The notes: generated by a model not told the origin, from the sequence alone. A DNA stretch of 64,000 bases from Isoetes taiwanensis (GCA_021234155.1 JAJEKV010000001.1:1921927-1985926), one strand, 5' to 3'; counted from the first letter of the stretch, positions 45,753-57,095 are shown. Translations and numbers: made by a program.

Positions 45753-46586
45753 ATTGTGCATGTACATCAATTCTTTGGCCTTGTTGGAGCATATAACTAT
45801 TTTTTTTTTTTTGCTATTTCAAATTCCTAAATAAACATTTGAACATATCGATAATATCATTACAAATGTTTTATACTCTCTTCATCTAAGTTTACCTATG
45901 TTTGCTTTTGTTAGGGCCCGAAGGGCCCAAATTTTTTTTGGATGTAACAACCAACATATAACTATCATTAACATTACTAACACAAACCATTGCATCCAAT
46001 GCATTTAAATTAAAATCCCCCTGAAACCCCCTTTGGTTTGGGTGCATATTCACACGGGGGGTTACTCCGGGCAACGAGAGCTGTCGGATGGGCATATAAG
46101 CCCTTTATTCTTCGATCTGGATCGTACATAGCGATCCTCATTTGTGGGGTATCCCTGTACAAGGTTTTATATACTGTATATTGAGGTTTGCAAAATACTA
46201 TAAGATTTGAAGGAATGTACTTAATGGTGTTAATTTTATACATGTATTGTAAGTTTTAGGGGCTCTCATTTGCCCTCATGGCTTAGATGTGAATATGCAC
46301 CCAAACCAAAGGGGTTTCAGGGGGATTTTAATTTAAATGCATTGGATGCAATGGTTTGTGTTAGTAATGTTAATGATAGTTATATGTTGGTTGTTACATC
46401 CAAAAAAAATTTGGGCCCTTCGGGCCCTAACAAAAGCAAACATAGGTAAACTTAGATGAAGAGAGTATAAAACATTTGTAATGATATTATCGATATGTTC
46501 AAATGTTTATTTAGGAATTTGAAAAAAAAAAAAAATAGTTATATGCTCCAACAAGGCCAAAGAATTGATGTACATGCATGCACAAT
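45753..46586. mobile_element. 834-bp foldback element with arms of about 300 bp, copy 2 of 3
   Basis: Left arm 45753-46053 and right arm 46289-46586 are near-perfect inverted repeats. They run from ATTGTGCATGTACATCAATT through AGGGCCCGAAGGGCCC to GTTTGGGTGCATATTCAC. The inner 45 bp of each arm equals the arms of the MITEs at 43144 and 52051. The only clear arm differences are a CATG insertion near the right end and single indels. There is no coding capacity, and no clear target-site duplication. Confidence 0.88.
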
Positions 46587-46829
46587 TTCGTGGCAAATGG
46601 GCTTTCTCCTTTGTTCACATATATCCTACAAAACACAAGTGTACATTTAAAAAAGATAAGGGTATTAATATATAGCACTTGACCACTTTCTTAACAACGA
46701 GACAAGCGGAGTTGTTGACCAATGAGCATTTGTGCATGATAGAAGAGCCGATTTGTCAAATGCAAACCTGAGGCGATAATATGTGGCTTTGGAAAAGCAT
46801 GTGTCTGGCAAGAACTCTTCCCATTGCCA

Positions 46830-47590
46830 TACAATCTGAACTGCCATTCAAAGGCCCACAGATGCGCATTCTCCTCACTAGAACAGAGCAGAGAGAAGCA
46901 AGAGAAAGCGTGGATCTATCATTTTTTCCATGCCCTTGATACAAATACAAAATGACATGAACAGAGGCCATTTGGAAAAGTAGAAGAATGTGATAATTTT
47001 TGAACTAAGATACCCTTGTTCCACAAAGTTTTCCAATGTAATCTCCTGCTGTGGCATAAGGCTACACTGGTTTTAGGAAAAATTTATCAACAACAAATCA
47101 AATTCTTACATTACCTTCCATCATTGAGCAATGTCGAGCTTCTCGCTGTCGGGAATGTAAATTGGGATAGCACCAACACAATCATAAATTATTATTACTG
47201 GTCTTGCAAGAAATCTTACCATTGCCATACAATCTGAATCGCCATTTCAAAGGCCCACGGATCGCATTCTCCTCACTACAACAGAGATCCATCATTTTTT
47301 CCCACGCCCTTCATACAAAAGGACATCAACAGAGGCAATTTGGAAAAGTAGAAGAATGTGATAATTTTTGAACTAAGATACCCTTGTTCCACAAAGTTTT
47401 GCAATGTAATATCCTGCTGTGGCATAAGGCAATACTGGTTTTAGGAAAAATTTATCAACAACAAATCAAATTCTTACATTACCTTTCATCATTGAGGAAT
47501 GTCCGAGCTTCTACTTTGTCGGGGAATGTAAATTCGGATAGCACCAACACAATATATTCATAAAGATATTACCTGCATATTTCATGTGCA
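46830..47590. repeat. Direct duplication of about 370 bp
   Basis: GGAAAAGTAGAAGAATGTGA begins at 46975 and again at 47340. Both copies continue through CTTGTTCCACAAAGTTTT, GGCATAAGGC and ATTTATCAACAACAAATC to a GATAGCACCAACACAAT end. The preceding AAAGGCCCAC.GAT..GCATTCTCC is repeated too. No gene is evident in either copy. Confidence 0.85.
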
Positions 47591-48115
47591 GATCCTTTCC
47601 AAAATTACCGTAGACATCATTGTAATGCAAGCCGAAGATGGCATGGAGCTGGTAAAATATATGAAACCCGATCCATGTCGAAGTATTTTCATGCGAAGAA
47701 AAGTTGCAATTGTATTCTAAAATTGAGCAATCGAGTTAAAAGATACGGGTGTGAACAAATGCAAGATACCGGTGCGTTGTTTTACCTAAAATAGGGCAAC
47801 ATATTGAAGCCAACAAATAGGTAGGAATAGCTTTTTCTACGTATGGGCGGATAGTATTGATGATCTAGGAAACAACTTGCATAAGGCAGTTCCCTACAAG
47901 ACAAGTTCTGCTTGCTTTGGCAGAGAGACATTTAAACGGGGTGAAGAATGAAGCAAGAACAGAAAGACTCTTAAATATACCGGAAGCAAAATTTGTACCG
48001 CGAATCTTGAACTGTGTGGATCGGCCGATTTGTACAAGACCATTGCATCGTTGAATGCTTTGCCGTTTAGCCCAGATGCACTGCCGTTTAGCCCAGATGC
48101 CTTTCATTGCCATCC
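47560..48115 (-). other. Possible but unresolved exons
   Basis: A minus-strand ATG at 48113 opens a frame with an internal 8-residue repeat (GIWAKRQC, then IWAKRQS). Further on, a segment ending in GTAATA reads FHIFYQLHAIFGLHYNDVYG. An in-frame TAG lies between them unless it is intronic, and the phases do not close cleanly. No family is recognised. Confidence 0.2.
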
Positions 48116-48959
48116 TGGCATCTCCTGTTTCGGCAACAAATGGAAACCCTAGAGTGCATATTGACTATTTGCATGTGTTAGGCTTGTAAGCTGTTTGATC
48201 TTGTCTTTTTTTAAGAGGGCTTTTGTTGTAATCCATTCGATCTTGATCATTAACGAGGGCCAAATAAAAAAATGCACAAGCTGCATGCAAATACTTGGTG
48301 CGCTCTAGATGTACCAATTAGTACACCTTATGCAATACGCCCACCAAATCATATGAAAACCTTAGAGAAAACTGTATAAAAATACAAAAAAAACCCCCTG
48401 TTATTATGCTACATATTTCATTCAATTTTGTAATAACAATACTATATTATGACAGAGGAAATTCGAGCTCTAAATCAGAGTTGAAAGTGAAGAGGGAAAG
48501 TATAAAAAAAGTTGTAGATGGTTGATTGTTTGATTTGAACGATGTAGCATGATCTTATATGCTATGATCTTATGGTATGGTAATAAAATAAATATAACAC
48601 TGTGCCTTCAAAAAAAAAAATATTTGAAGGACGAACAAAAAGTTTATTAACCAACAAGAAAAAGCACATGAACATTTCTCATCTAGTTGCGTAAGCATAA
48701 GATGGTTTCAGTGGAACACGGGCCTGCGGCACTAGGCACTTACTCCATGCTAGATACGTAAAAGGGGATACGACTCCTCTTAACAGACTAACCGCATTAC
48801 TTGTAATGGAGTCACATAAAATGCGACCATGGAATAATTTAAGGGCTAAACTTAGCTATTGGCAATTTCTTAGCACATTCTAAAAAAATGTTGGTTAAAG
48901 TAAATGGAAAAGATTAGAAAAAAAATAATTTTAATTTAACTTTTTTCATGCCTACATCA

Positions 48960-48975
48960 ACATTTGAGCTCTTTA
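48960..48975 (+). repeat. Target-site duplication, left copy
   Basis: ACATTTGAGCTCTTTA, identical to 50868-50883. Confidence 0.85.
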
Positions 48976-50867
48976 AATTCAACATGACATGGGCCGCCGG
49001 TGCTCGTGATGATGGCGCTTAGGGCTGCTGCCGTTTTTCCTTGTAACCATTGGAAAGCTTGTTTCGAGAGCTCTTTGTCAACATCGGTTTTGTTAAGGTT
49101 TGATGTCAGGTTAGGGGCCGGATTTGGGTCTGTTTAATTTTGGCCACATATAATAGGGATGGGAAAGACAGATATGGTTCCAGCATCGAAGGCAGCGACA
49201 AAACGGCGTGAGTCTATCACCAGTTTGGTGATACGTGATCCCCCAATTGCTACGCAAAAAGAGGTAAATAATTCAATTGGAAGCTCTTTGCCTTTGGTGG
49301 TGGCTACTCCAGTGGTTCTTGAAGAAAGGGATTTTCCTCCCTTGCAAGGCACTGTGAGTAAGGAAGCAGAGGTTAATGGGAATTTGCATCAAACATGTAC
49401 AGATTCCAGTGCTAATGTAGTTTCTCAGCCCAGGCAAATGATAGTGCTTAAAGATCATCTGATTTAGTTACAAAAGTTTCATATCAAAGAGTTAATGATT
49501 GGCTTTGTAAGGATATATCTAGTGCATCTAGAAAGGCAAGGGCTTTACAGGTATTGTCTGAAGGGAGTAAGGATGAGTTGTCGGAAATCTTGGACACATT
49601 GAAAGCCCGACAAATTCAACTTCAACAACAATTGCCTTCAGATGACATATTTTACCCGTCTGACTGTCAGAATATGCTTCAAGTGCGTCTGGTTGAGGTG
49701 GACCATCAAACTCATATTAAGTGTGCTGAAAACTTATCTTCCTGTGCAATTCTTGGGTATTTTACTGGTAGCTATTTAGATTTTTCACAGTTCCGTGTTT
49801 GGTTATCTCGGCTTTTGAGATGCCTTCAATTTCCTCCTTTTTAATCCATCAAGTTGTTGGCAAAAAACTTTGTTCTTATTATGTTTGAAAGTAGTGATGT
49901 AGTGGACTCTTTGGTATCAAGAGGGATTGATCCACTTGGTGGGGAATATATAATGTCCCAGTATTACTCTCTTGGCTTTACACCAGATACAGTTCGTGCA
50001 TTAAAGATCCCTTGTTGGTTCTCGTTACCTAATCTTTCTTCTGATCTAATGGCTCATCAATTTCTAGTTGCAATTGCAATGGGACTTGGGGTTCATATCT
50101 CACACTCCATCATGAAGGTCCAAGGATTTGTGTTTCTATGCCAGTGGACTCGCCTTTACCAAATTGTATAGTTGTGACGAGCGGGCCTTGGTATAAAAAG
50201 TTGGATCTTAAGCTTCTAAATGGTCCAGAATTAGCCAGTTTATTTCCTGATAAGGAGGCTTTTGCTAGCTTTCGTCGAAGTACTCGTGCGTCTCAAGCAT
50301 CTGTTCAACATTCTTCTCAGGTTCAAGCTCCTATTGTTATTTCTTCATCTATTCATGATCAACCTTTGCCAGTTGCTTTGGATTCCTTGGCTATAGAAGA
50401 TGCTCTACATACAATTCCGATGGTGTCGTCCTTAGCACCATCAGCTGCAGCTATAGTTCCTACTACTCTCCATGTTGTTGCTTCTGCTTCTCATGCTTCT
50501 GAGGTTGTTATGGCTGATGGTCCTAATCTTCAGTGCGCTAAAGAGTCATGGCAACATGTCAATTGGAAGAAGGCAGTGAGGAAGAAGTCTCTTATGTCAT
50601 CTCATGAGGCTATCCTGCCTCGTACTATTCAGTGGCATGATAACTTGATGTCTGTTGATGATCATCTCGATGTTGCAGAATATGTTGATTGTGATGAGGC
50701 CATTAAACGCCTCAAGGTGGCACAAGGATTATGATTATATACTATGTATGGGTGGTTTTGTTTAGTGGAATATCTCGTCCTCTCCCATGTCACAGATCCC
50801 TTGTATGTATCTTGATGTTCCTTGATAATACATTGTCGTGCTTCAAAAATAAAATAAAATAAAAAAC
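48976..50867 (+). mobile_element. ORF1-only LINE-type retroelement with target-site duplications
   Basis: It is bounded by a 16-bp exact direct repeat and ends in an A-rich tail (50844-50867, AAAAATAAAATAAAATAAAA). The body holds a GC-rich leader, an ORF1-type gene and about 110 bp of 3' UTR, but no endonuclease or RT. The tail and duplication show target-primed insertion. So it was moved as an ORF1-only RNA, by another LINE's enzyme. Confidence 0.85.
49159..50734 (+). pseudogene. LINE ORF1-type protein with DUF4283-like domain
   Basis: About 500 residues across three frames, with shifts near 49463 and 50115 and a TAA at 49842. The N-terminus (MGKTDMVPASKAATKRRESI) is basic. The middle follows the DUF4283 pattern: VRLVEVDHQTHIKC, NFVLIMFESSDVVDSLVSRG, IPCWFSLPNLSSDLMAHQFL and AIAMGLGVHISHS. 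In plant LINE ORF1 proteins this domain binds nucleic acid. Then GPWYKKLDLKLLNGPELASL, a long Ser/Ala/Val-rich linker, and a basic block ESWQHVNWKKAVRKKS near the C-terminus. A CCHC knuckle is not visible. The minus-strand copy at 24901-26790 shares all the middle blocks. Confidence 0.75.
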
Positions 50868-50883
50868 ACATTTGAGCTCTTTA
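50868..50883 (+). repeat. Target-site duplication, right copy
   Basis: ACATTTGAGCTCTTTA, directly after the A-rich tail. From 50884 to about 51490 I see no gene. Confidence 0.85.
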
Positions 50884-51499
50884 TTCAAACGCTAGAAAGT
50901 AAAAGAGTAGAAATTTGTGATGCTTAGCTAAACCATAGAAAATCTTGGAATGATTTCGGGCTAGCTTAGCTAAAAAAAAATCTAGGGAACAAGAAATATA
51001 TTTTCTAGAATCCATGTAATAATTTGAGGCCTAGAATTAGCTAGCTGGAATGTCTTTAACATGTTTGCATGAAGAAAATGACCAAAAAAAAGGGAACCAA
51101 GTAGGAAAAAAATATAATAATTTTTTACCACAGAAATTTTTTGTGAATTTCTGGCTAGTTTAGCTAATCTCTAAAAAGTATGAGATTTTATAGAGTTTAA
51201 CCAAATTACAAAAAGTTTTGGGATTAGTTTTAGGTAAGTTTAGCTAAAGTCATTATGGCTAATAAGAAATATGTGTTTAGTAATTTAGTTCTTGGATGCC
51301 ACTACTGGATCTCAGGGAAGCATCGCTAAAGTCTAAGACTCTTAAGTCGAAGCCAAGGTTGATCAATATGGCAAGTGGCGCAATTCGTCATACTAAAGGA
51401 AGGAGAGTCAATTTCGACATAGCCTTTAGTAACTAATAGTCTTTAGTGGAACTAAATACGTGCAGAAGTCATGGACAATAGGAAGATGGTATGGAGTTC

Positions 51500-51825
51500 T
51501 TGAAGCCGGCAAAAGCAATGGCTGACTGTGATAAGCATGAGATATCAGTCATGGCGCCCAATGGCAATCGTTTGGTCAAAGGTAAGGAAATTACTTCTAT
51601 AATGCAATGCATGTCATTAAAGCAGTAGCATAGATGCATCATAAAAGGATGAGGTTGAATATATATTTAGGCTAGAAGCCGTTGGCCCAAACCTTAAGCA
51701 TGAGAAGGAGGATGCAAATTCAAAGCAATTACCTAAGGCAATTGCTAAGCTAATTAAGAAATTTCAATACCTTTTTCCGGATGAAATCCATGAATCACTG
51801 CCCTATAGGGGCATGGAGTGTGATG
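51500..51825 (+). pseudogene. Ty3/gypsy pol remnant, left part
   Basis: Frames read MADCDKHEISVMAPNGNR (protease-end-like) and LIKKFQYLFPDEIHESLPYR, then GMEC. The second resembles the segment just before the RT in Ty3/gypsy (F...FPEELPxxLPPxR). It stops where an LTR starts, and the pol seems to resume at 57418. Confidence 0.6.
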
Positions 51826-52047
51826 TGACGCTCCCCACCAAATATACGATGCCCCATCCAGCACACCTGCCGCATGGGCCTTCCATCTATCCCGCATCTG
51901 GGATGGCCATGGTGCAGGAAGGGGACACGAAGGTGTCTTGTGCGCCCTTCTCCTATGGGCTCCTATAACAGCGAAAACATAAACATAAATATCAGCACTA
52001 GCAATAACAATACAATCGGCTACCTCGAAGGGTAGTACAACCTATCC
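51826..52047 (-). repeat. LTR fragment, left part, related to the 5901-19418 element
   Basis: It opens TGTGACGCTCCCC, like the LTR end TGTGACGTCCCC at 5901. It continues to ACAGCGAAAACATAAACATA and CTACCTCGAAGGGTAGTACA, matching LTR positions near 6085-6150 (CACCTCGAAGGGTGGTCCAT). It breaks off at a MITE, and the next LTR segment lies at 56736. Confidence 0.65.
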
Positions 52048-52050
52048 CCC

Positions 52051-52412
52051 TTAAAATCCCCCTTAAACCCCCTTTGGTTTGGGTGCTTATTCACACGGGG
52101 GGTGACTTCGGGCAACGAGAGCTCTTGGATAGGCATATTGAACCCTTAATCCTTAATCTACACCGTACGTAAAGTTCCTCGTTTATGGGGTATACAAGTA
52201 CACAAATTGGTATACCGTATAACAACATATGCAAAATACTATAAGATTTGAAGCAAAATACTATATGGTGTTGATTTTATACGTGGAAAATATAATTACA
52301 AATGTTGTTGATTTTATACGTGGAAAATATAATTACAAGGGCTCTCGCTGCCCTACGTCACCCCCCGTGTGAATAAGCACCCAAACCAAAGGGGGTTTAA
52401 GGGGGATTTTAA
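52051..52412. mobile_element. MITE/foldback element, copy 3 of 3
   Basis: The same arms as at 43144: TTAAAATCCCCCTTAAACCC, then CCTTTGGTTTGGGTGCTTAT. A 40-base internal direct repeat (TGTTGATTTTATACGTGGAA) is unique to this copy. On the right the outer arm continues to about 52510 (TTTGGGCCCTTCGAGCCCTA); on the left it is missing. Confidence 0.8.
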
Positions 52413-52689
52413 TTTGAATATGTTAAACCCAATGGTTGTGTTCATTAATGTTAATGGTAGTTATGTATTGATTGTTATACCAAAAAAAAATTTGGGCCCT
52501 TCGAGCCCTAAAAGAAACAAAGATCCGCAAAAACATGTAAAACATGGAAAACATGTAGGAATATGTGAAATCTAATACAAAAATAAAGGAAACCTGTTAA
52601 GAAGCCTGAATAACTAATATGTAGCATTATAATGCGCTACCAGCATGCCTATTATGGCTCCATCCAAACACTTTTCTCAAGGTAGAACT

Positions 52690-53460
52690 ATGCCTATCCA
52701 AGTTAGCAAATAATAAGGCTCCAGATGCTGACGGTTTATGCATGGAGCTCTTAAAGTGGGGCGGAGAGAAGACTCACGAAATCTTAATTAATTATGAACT
52801 TATGCCTCACCCGTGGACTGCCTCACGGTTGGAAACTAAACCGAGTACACCCAATCCATAAAGGAGGAAATCACAAGGTGGCGGCAAATTATAGAACAAT
52901 TCTTCTTGGCAAACATTTTCTCAAAAAATTCGGCGATCTTCTTGAGAACAAGCTTAGCGGTTGGCAGAGAACAAGCGAGAGGCTCGCTCACGATATGCAA
53001 GCGGGGTTAGATGTGATCATAACACCCTTGATCATGTCCTCACACTCGGGTGTGGATTGAGAAAGCTAAAACACCAAACTCTTCCTCAGATCTAGCATTC
53101 ATTGACTTTTCTAAGGCGTTTGATACAGTTCCTCGTGAAAGACCTTGGTGATAGATTGTTTCAACTTCTGAGTCCCCAAAGAAATTAGAGAGGCGGTATC
53201 CCAACTATATCTTTGAAGTTTCGATAACAATCTCCAGAGAGAGCAATTCAGTTTTGAAGAGCACGATAGGAGTAAGACAGGGATGCCCTTTATCCCCCAC
53301 TCTATTCGGCATTTATATTGATGAACTAGATGATTGGCTACGCCAGAGATCACTAGCAGGGACAAAACTGGGCAGCTACATCCTTCAGCTCCTCCTCTAT
53401 GCCGACGATGTAGTTATAATTGCCAGCAAGAAAAAAGCATTGCAAGAGCATCTCAATCAG
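52690..53460 (+). pseudogene. Family-A LINE RT, N-terminal part
   Basis: Frames with shifts read ANNKAPDADGLCMELLKWGG, GLPHGWKLNRVHPIHKGGNH and ANYRTILLGKHFLKKFGDLL. Then 53254-53460 reads GVRQGCPLSPTLFGIYIDEL and LLLYADDVVIIASKKKALQE, which holds the RQGCPLSP motif and the catalytic YADD, both intact. It ends at HLNQ, where the foldback element begins. Confidence 0.85.
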
Positions 53461-54063
53461 TGATGACTTTAAGGTGTGAAACTTCGTAAAGTTGCTATAT
53501 TTTACCGTTTTTTAAAATCTGGATTCGATGGTTTACTAGGATGTGTATGCTAAAGAACTTCATAAAATCGCCAAAATTTGATAATATTGCATTCCAGGGT
53601 GAAAGCATGTTAGGGTGTCCCTTAAAAAGTATTATTTAGTGACTAAAAAAGTACCTAAAAAGGTACCCAGGACTGGGTACTGGGTACTTGTGTAATATAT
53701 CAATAAAAGGTACATTTTAGAACATTTATATATATTTTTTGTTTAGATAGCATTATATTTATCTTAACTTTAAAAATTAACACGTCCTTGACTTTTATTT
53801 TGGACTTTTGTACTAGTTTTAATGAAAAGAAAAATGAGAAAGTACCCAGTTCTGAAATACCTAGTGTATGTACTTTTGCAGGTTCCAAAAGTGGTACACC
53901 TTAGCATGCTTTTACCCTCCAATTATAGTAAATTCGCTAAATTAATGGACATTTTATAGTAAAAAACTCAATTTTATGGTAAAACATCCAATTCTACTAA
54001 ATTCGTTTCTATAAAAATGTTGGAAAATGGGAAACAATCGCCACCATTTCTATAGTCTAGAAG
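53461..54063. mobile_element. Foldback/MITE insertion inside the LINE RT
   Basis: It interrupts the RT between HLNQ and LEDDKVITDL. CAG at 53458-53460 and 54064-54066 may be a 3-bp target-site duplication. Imperfect inverted repeats: GGGTGAAAGCATGTTAGGGT (53598) against the reversed GGGTAAAAGCATGCTAAGGT (near 53905), and CTGGGTACT-type motifs on both sides of the middle (53672, 53848). No coding capacity. Confidence 0.65.
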
Positions 54064-54066
54064 CAG

Positions 54067-55152
54067 CTAGAGGATGATAAAGTCATCACTGATCTCAATC
54101 ACTTAGCAGACTTCTGTGCAGCAAAGAAGATGACCATTAATCTGTCAAAGTCTAAAATTATGGTCTTTGGCTCAAGAGAAAGGCCAGATTTCACCTACAG
54201 GGGAGAGCTACTGGAAATAGTTGAGTCATATAAATATTTGGGGATTGACATGGCATCTAACTACAGTTGGAAAATCTGCATTAATAGAAGAGTCTCAGGC
54301 GGGAAAGCGGCACTATATAGCATGCTAGCTAAATGCAATAAGGCATCACTCACAGACTGGAATTTGAAGAAGCTTCTCTTCAAAACACTAGTACAGACGG
54401 TGGTGCTGTACGGTGCTCCAATCTGGGGTCCAGAGATCTCGGCCAAGCTGTGGAAGCAGATTGAAGCGATTCAAAAATCCTTCATAAAAGAAGAACTCGG
54501 CATTAGATCTCAAATCCCTTATCCGATTATGCTTGCTGAAGTAGGCCTGCTACCACTGGAGTTAGAAGGTTTATACCAGGCAATAAACTTCTTTAACAGG
54601 GTGAATGCTCAAGATACAACCCGATTATCTCACCATGCTTTGGAGAACTCAGAATGGAAGAACAAGTTATTAGCTTGGGCTGCTAGATGGGGGGTAACCG
54701 CTTGGCCACTCGAGAAAGATGAAATCCGAGCCATGCTAGAGAAGCAAGCAATGCAACACATGTGGGCAAACCCAGGAAAGAGAATGATACAGTACCAGAA
54801 AAATGTCAATCCCATGATAACAGGTGAAAGCCAACTCTATTTGATAGCGAATATACCTAAGTCTCAGAGATGCCTGCTGGCTAGGTACAGAACAGGGTCT
54901 CATAAGCTGGAAATTGAGACCGGGAGATGGGCTAAGATACAGGTAGAAGAACGCTTATGTAAAATATGTGAGACGAGACAGATTGAAGACGAAGATCATG
55001 TTTTCACATGCTTCCCGGAATACGCCCACATCAGAGATAGTTTTGGAATGCAAGCTACTGATTTTCTATCTTTGTTACAGATGCCACCAATGGCTTTAGG
55101 ACCCTATATTAGAGCTGTTGATACTCACCGCTCTTTTTTGTTAAAGTTGTAA
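54067..55152 (+). pseudogene. Family-A LINE RT C-terminal part with zinc-binding region
   Basis: One frame runs from LEDDKVITDLNHLADFC at 54067 to the stop after 55152. It reads MTINLSKSKIMVFGSRERPD, SYKYLGIDMASNYSW, then VQTVVLYGAPIWGPEI. Near the end LCKICETRQIEDEDHVFTCF is the Cys-Cys-His-Cys zinc-binding region of LINE ORF2. It is open over about 360 codons and so is young or little decayed. Confidence 0.88.
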
Positions 55153-55205
55153 ATAGCTTGTTCATGTGCTCCATGGTCTTTCGAGGCCCAAGAGAGCATC
55201 AGACA

Positions 55206-55206
55206 A

Positions 55207-55250
<44 letters not shown>
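55206..55250 (+). repeat. (AAT)n then (ATT)n at the LINE 3' end
   Basis: About ten AAT units followed by ATT units, making a small palindrome. It takes the place of a poly-A tail. From 55251 to 55610 I see no gene. Confidence 0.85.
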
Positions 55251-55615
55251 ATGATAATGTAATTTAATTGCATACGCTTTAAAAGCATATTATTTTAAAA
55301 TTTATTAAGTCATTGAAGATGGCAAGAGTATTATAGCATCCGTTCGTGATGTTGAGCCTGGACCTTGCCTGTTTCGTGCTAATCGTCTCATTGTAAGATG
55401 TTGAACTAATATCTACAATTTTAAGAAAAAAATTTGTTAATAACCACCTTTAGTAATAACTAGTAATTTGGACAATAACTAGTAATTTTAAAGATAATAT
55501 GAGTAACACAAGTAATAATATGAATAATATGGTAGATATTTTGAGGAAGGGTTACATTTTAATTCACCAAGGTTAAAGGAAGGTTGACATTTCCAATTTT
55601 AAACAAGAATAGATA

Positions 55616-55703
55616 AGGGTTAGGGTTTTCAACATTCGAAATGGCAGGGTTAGGGTTTCGACATTGGAGATGGCAGGGTTAGGGTTTCGACATTGGAGAT
55701 GGC
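55616..55703. repeat. Three tandem units of about 29 bp
   Basis: Unit AGGGTTAGGGTTTCGACATT, then GGAGATGGC. It contains telomere-like heptamers, but is not a telomeric array. Confidence 0.85.
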
Positions 55704-56191
55704 AGCTGAATGCTTCACGACATGCTTCTGAGTTCCGGATTTGACTATGGTGTTGCCAGCACATGGTGTAGATAGAGACCATTGTACAGCAGTTTCAAAG
55801 TGCTGGATCGATCTCTGAAGCCTGATTGCTACGGCCGATTTTTGCAGAGTTTTTCTTCTTAGGGTTTCAACCAAAGCGGGTATATACCATGAGTTCAGAG
55901 GTAAATCAGACAAATCAGAGGTATCCAAACTGATGGCAGCCTAAATATGTAGCACTAAGGGGTTGAAGACAAATCAGAGGCAAATCAGGGTTGAATATGT
56001 GCTACATATTCATGCTTCTGAGGTCATTTTAGAGCAGATCCAAACTGATGGCAGCCTAAACAAGGGGCAAATGCTAAACAGAGGAAAAATTAAGGAGGAT
56101 AAACAAAAAGAAAAGCCAGAAGATCTGTCTCCAATAATAATATCTGCTCATGCTAATATGAAGAACGGTTTCTGTAATGTGTAAAGAAGAA

Positions 56192-56352
56192 AATGAATGA
56201 AGCACGGTTTTTCTTCAAGTAATATCTGCTCATGCTAATGTATGACGAGCAAGAACAGAATATCTGTGCAAGAAGATGTATGACGAGCAAGAAGGTGTAT
56301 CTGTGCAAATGAATGAAGCACGGTTTTTCTTCAAATAATATCTGCTCATGCA
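56192..56352. repeat. Tandem duplication of about 116 bp
   Basis: AATGAATGAAGCACGGTTTT begins at 56192 and again near 56308, and TGTATGACGAGCAAGAA is repeated at 56240 and 56277. No gene from 55704 to 56735. Confidence 0.75.
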
Positions 56353-56735
56353 TGAGATTAACATAAGATTAACATTATGCTAATATCTGCATAAGATTAA
56401 AACTTAACACATCGTTAGCAAACAGAAAAGAGAAACCAAGCATACCACCACAACAGGACGGATCGAATACCACCAACAAGAACTTTTGAGAGAGAGAAAA
56501 GAACTTTTCTGGTTGCATGCATATGAATGAGGAGGCCCAAATAAGAATCGTTAGATTGTTGAAGCCAAAAAAGATCAACGATCCAAAAAAACTGCACTCT
56601 AGAAATACTATTTAGTATGGCCTAATAAATACAACACTAAAATCATAGGAAAACCATGCCAAAAAGCGTACAAAATCACAAAAAAAAAACCCTGCTATAA
56701 TGCTACATATTCCATCTATAGATCCTTCATAGACA

Positions 56736-57095
56736 ACAATACGCCATAAAGCGGAATAGCTCCTACCCAGGCTCAGACTCATAAGGAAGGTAGACTGACG
56801 GCTGGGCCTCAAGATAGAGCAGACTGAGATATAACAATGGTGGGGCTGGCTACAGACAATGGCTAGGGTTGACCACTCTATCTGCCCCTCTTGTGCATAC
56901 TTTGCAGATGGGCTAAATCGGGCTCTGGCGTGACTATACCCTGCCGGATACGCAATCTCATGGCATCACCCATGAAGACTTCTGGATTGCATCTCCCCGG
57001 TCCGATGAGGCAGGAAGGGTTGCATCTCCCCTTCCTGAAGTCTAGTGGCTCCATGGGCGACTAGAGAATCATGGTGACACATGAGCTGAACCCCC
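56736..57095 (-). repeat. LTR fragment, right part, related to the 5901-19418 element
   Basis: Follows LTR positions 6170-6520 in order: CTCCTACCCAGGCTCAGACT, GGTTGACCACTCTATCTGCC, TGTGCATACTTTGCAGA, CCTGCCGGAT-type and GGCGACTAGAG. It picks up nearly where the left fragment (51826-52047) stops, so the two are one LTR split by 4.7 kb of later insertions. Confidence 0.7.

Larger units (their letters stand above)
52640..55250 (+). mobile_element. 5'-truncated family-A LINE
   Basis: It starts within the RT and ends in an (AAT)n/(ATT)n tract. The RT frame is split by a 603-bp foldback element. Apart from that, the second half is the best-kept LINE frame in the window. Confidence 0.85.

Noticed and set aside
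46830..47590. Duplicated exons of a host gene
   Set aside because: Possible donor sites are kept, but the two copies differ by frameshifts and no frame stays open in both.
55616..55703. Interstitial telomere repeat (AGGGTTAGGGTTT)
   Set aside because: The heptamer occurs only within a 29-bp tandem unit; there is no telomeric array.
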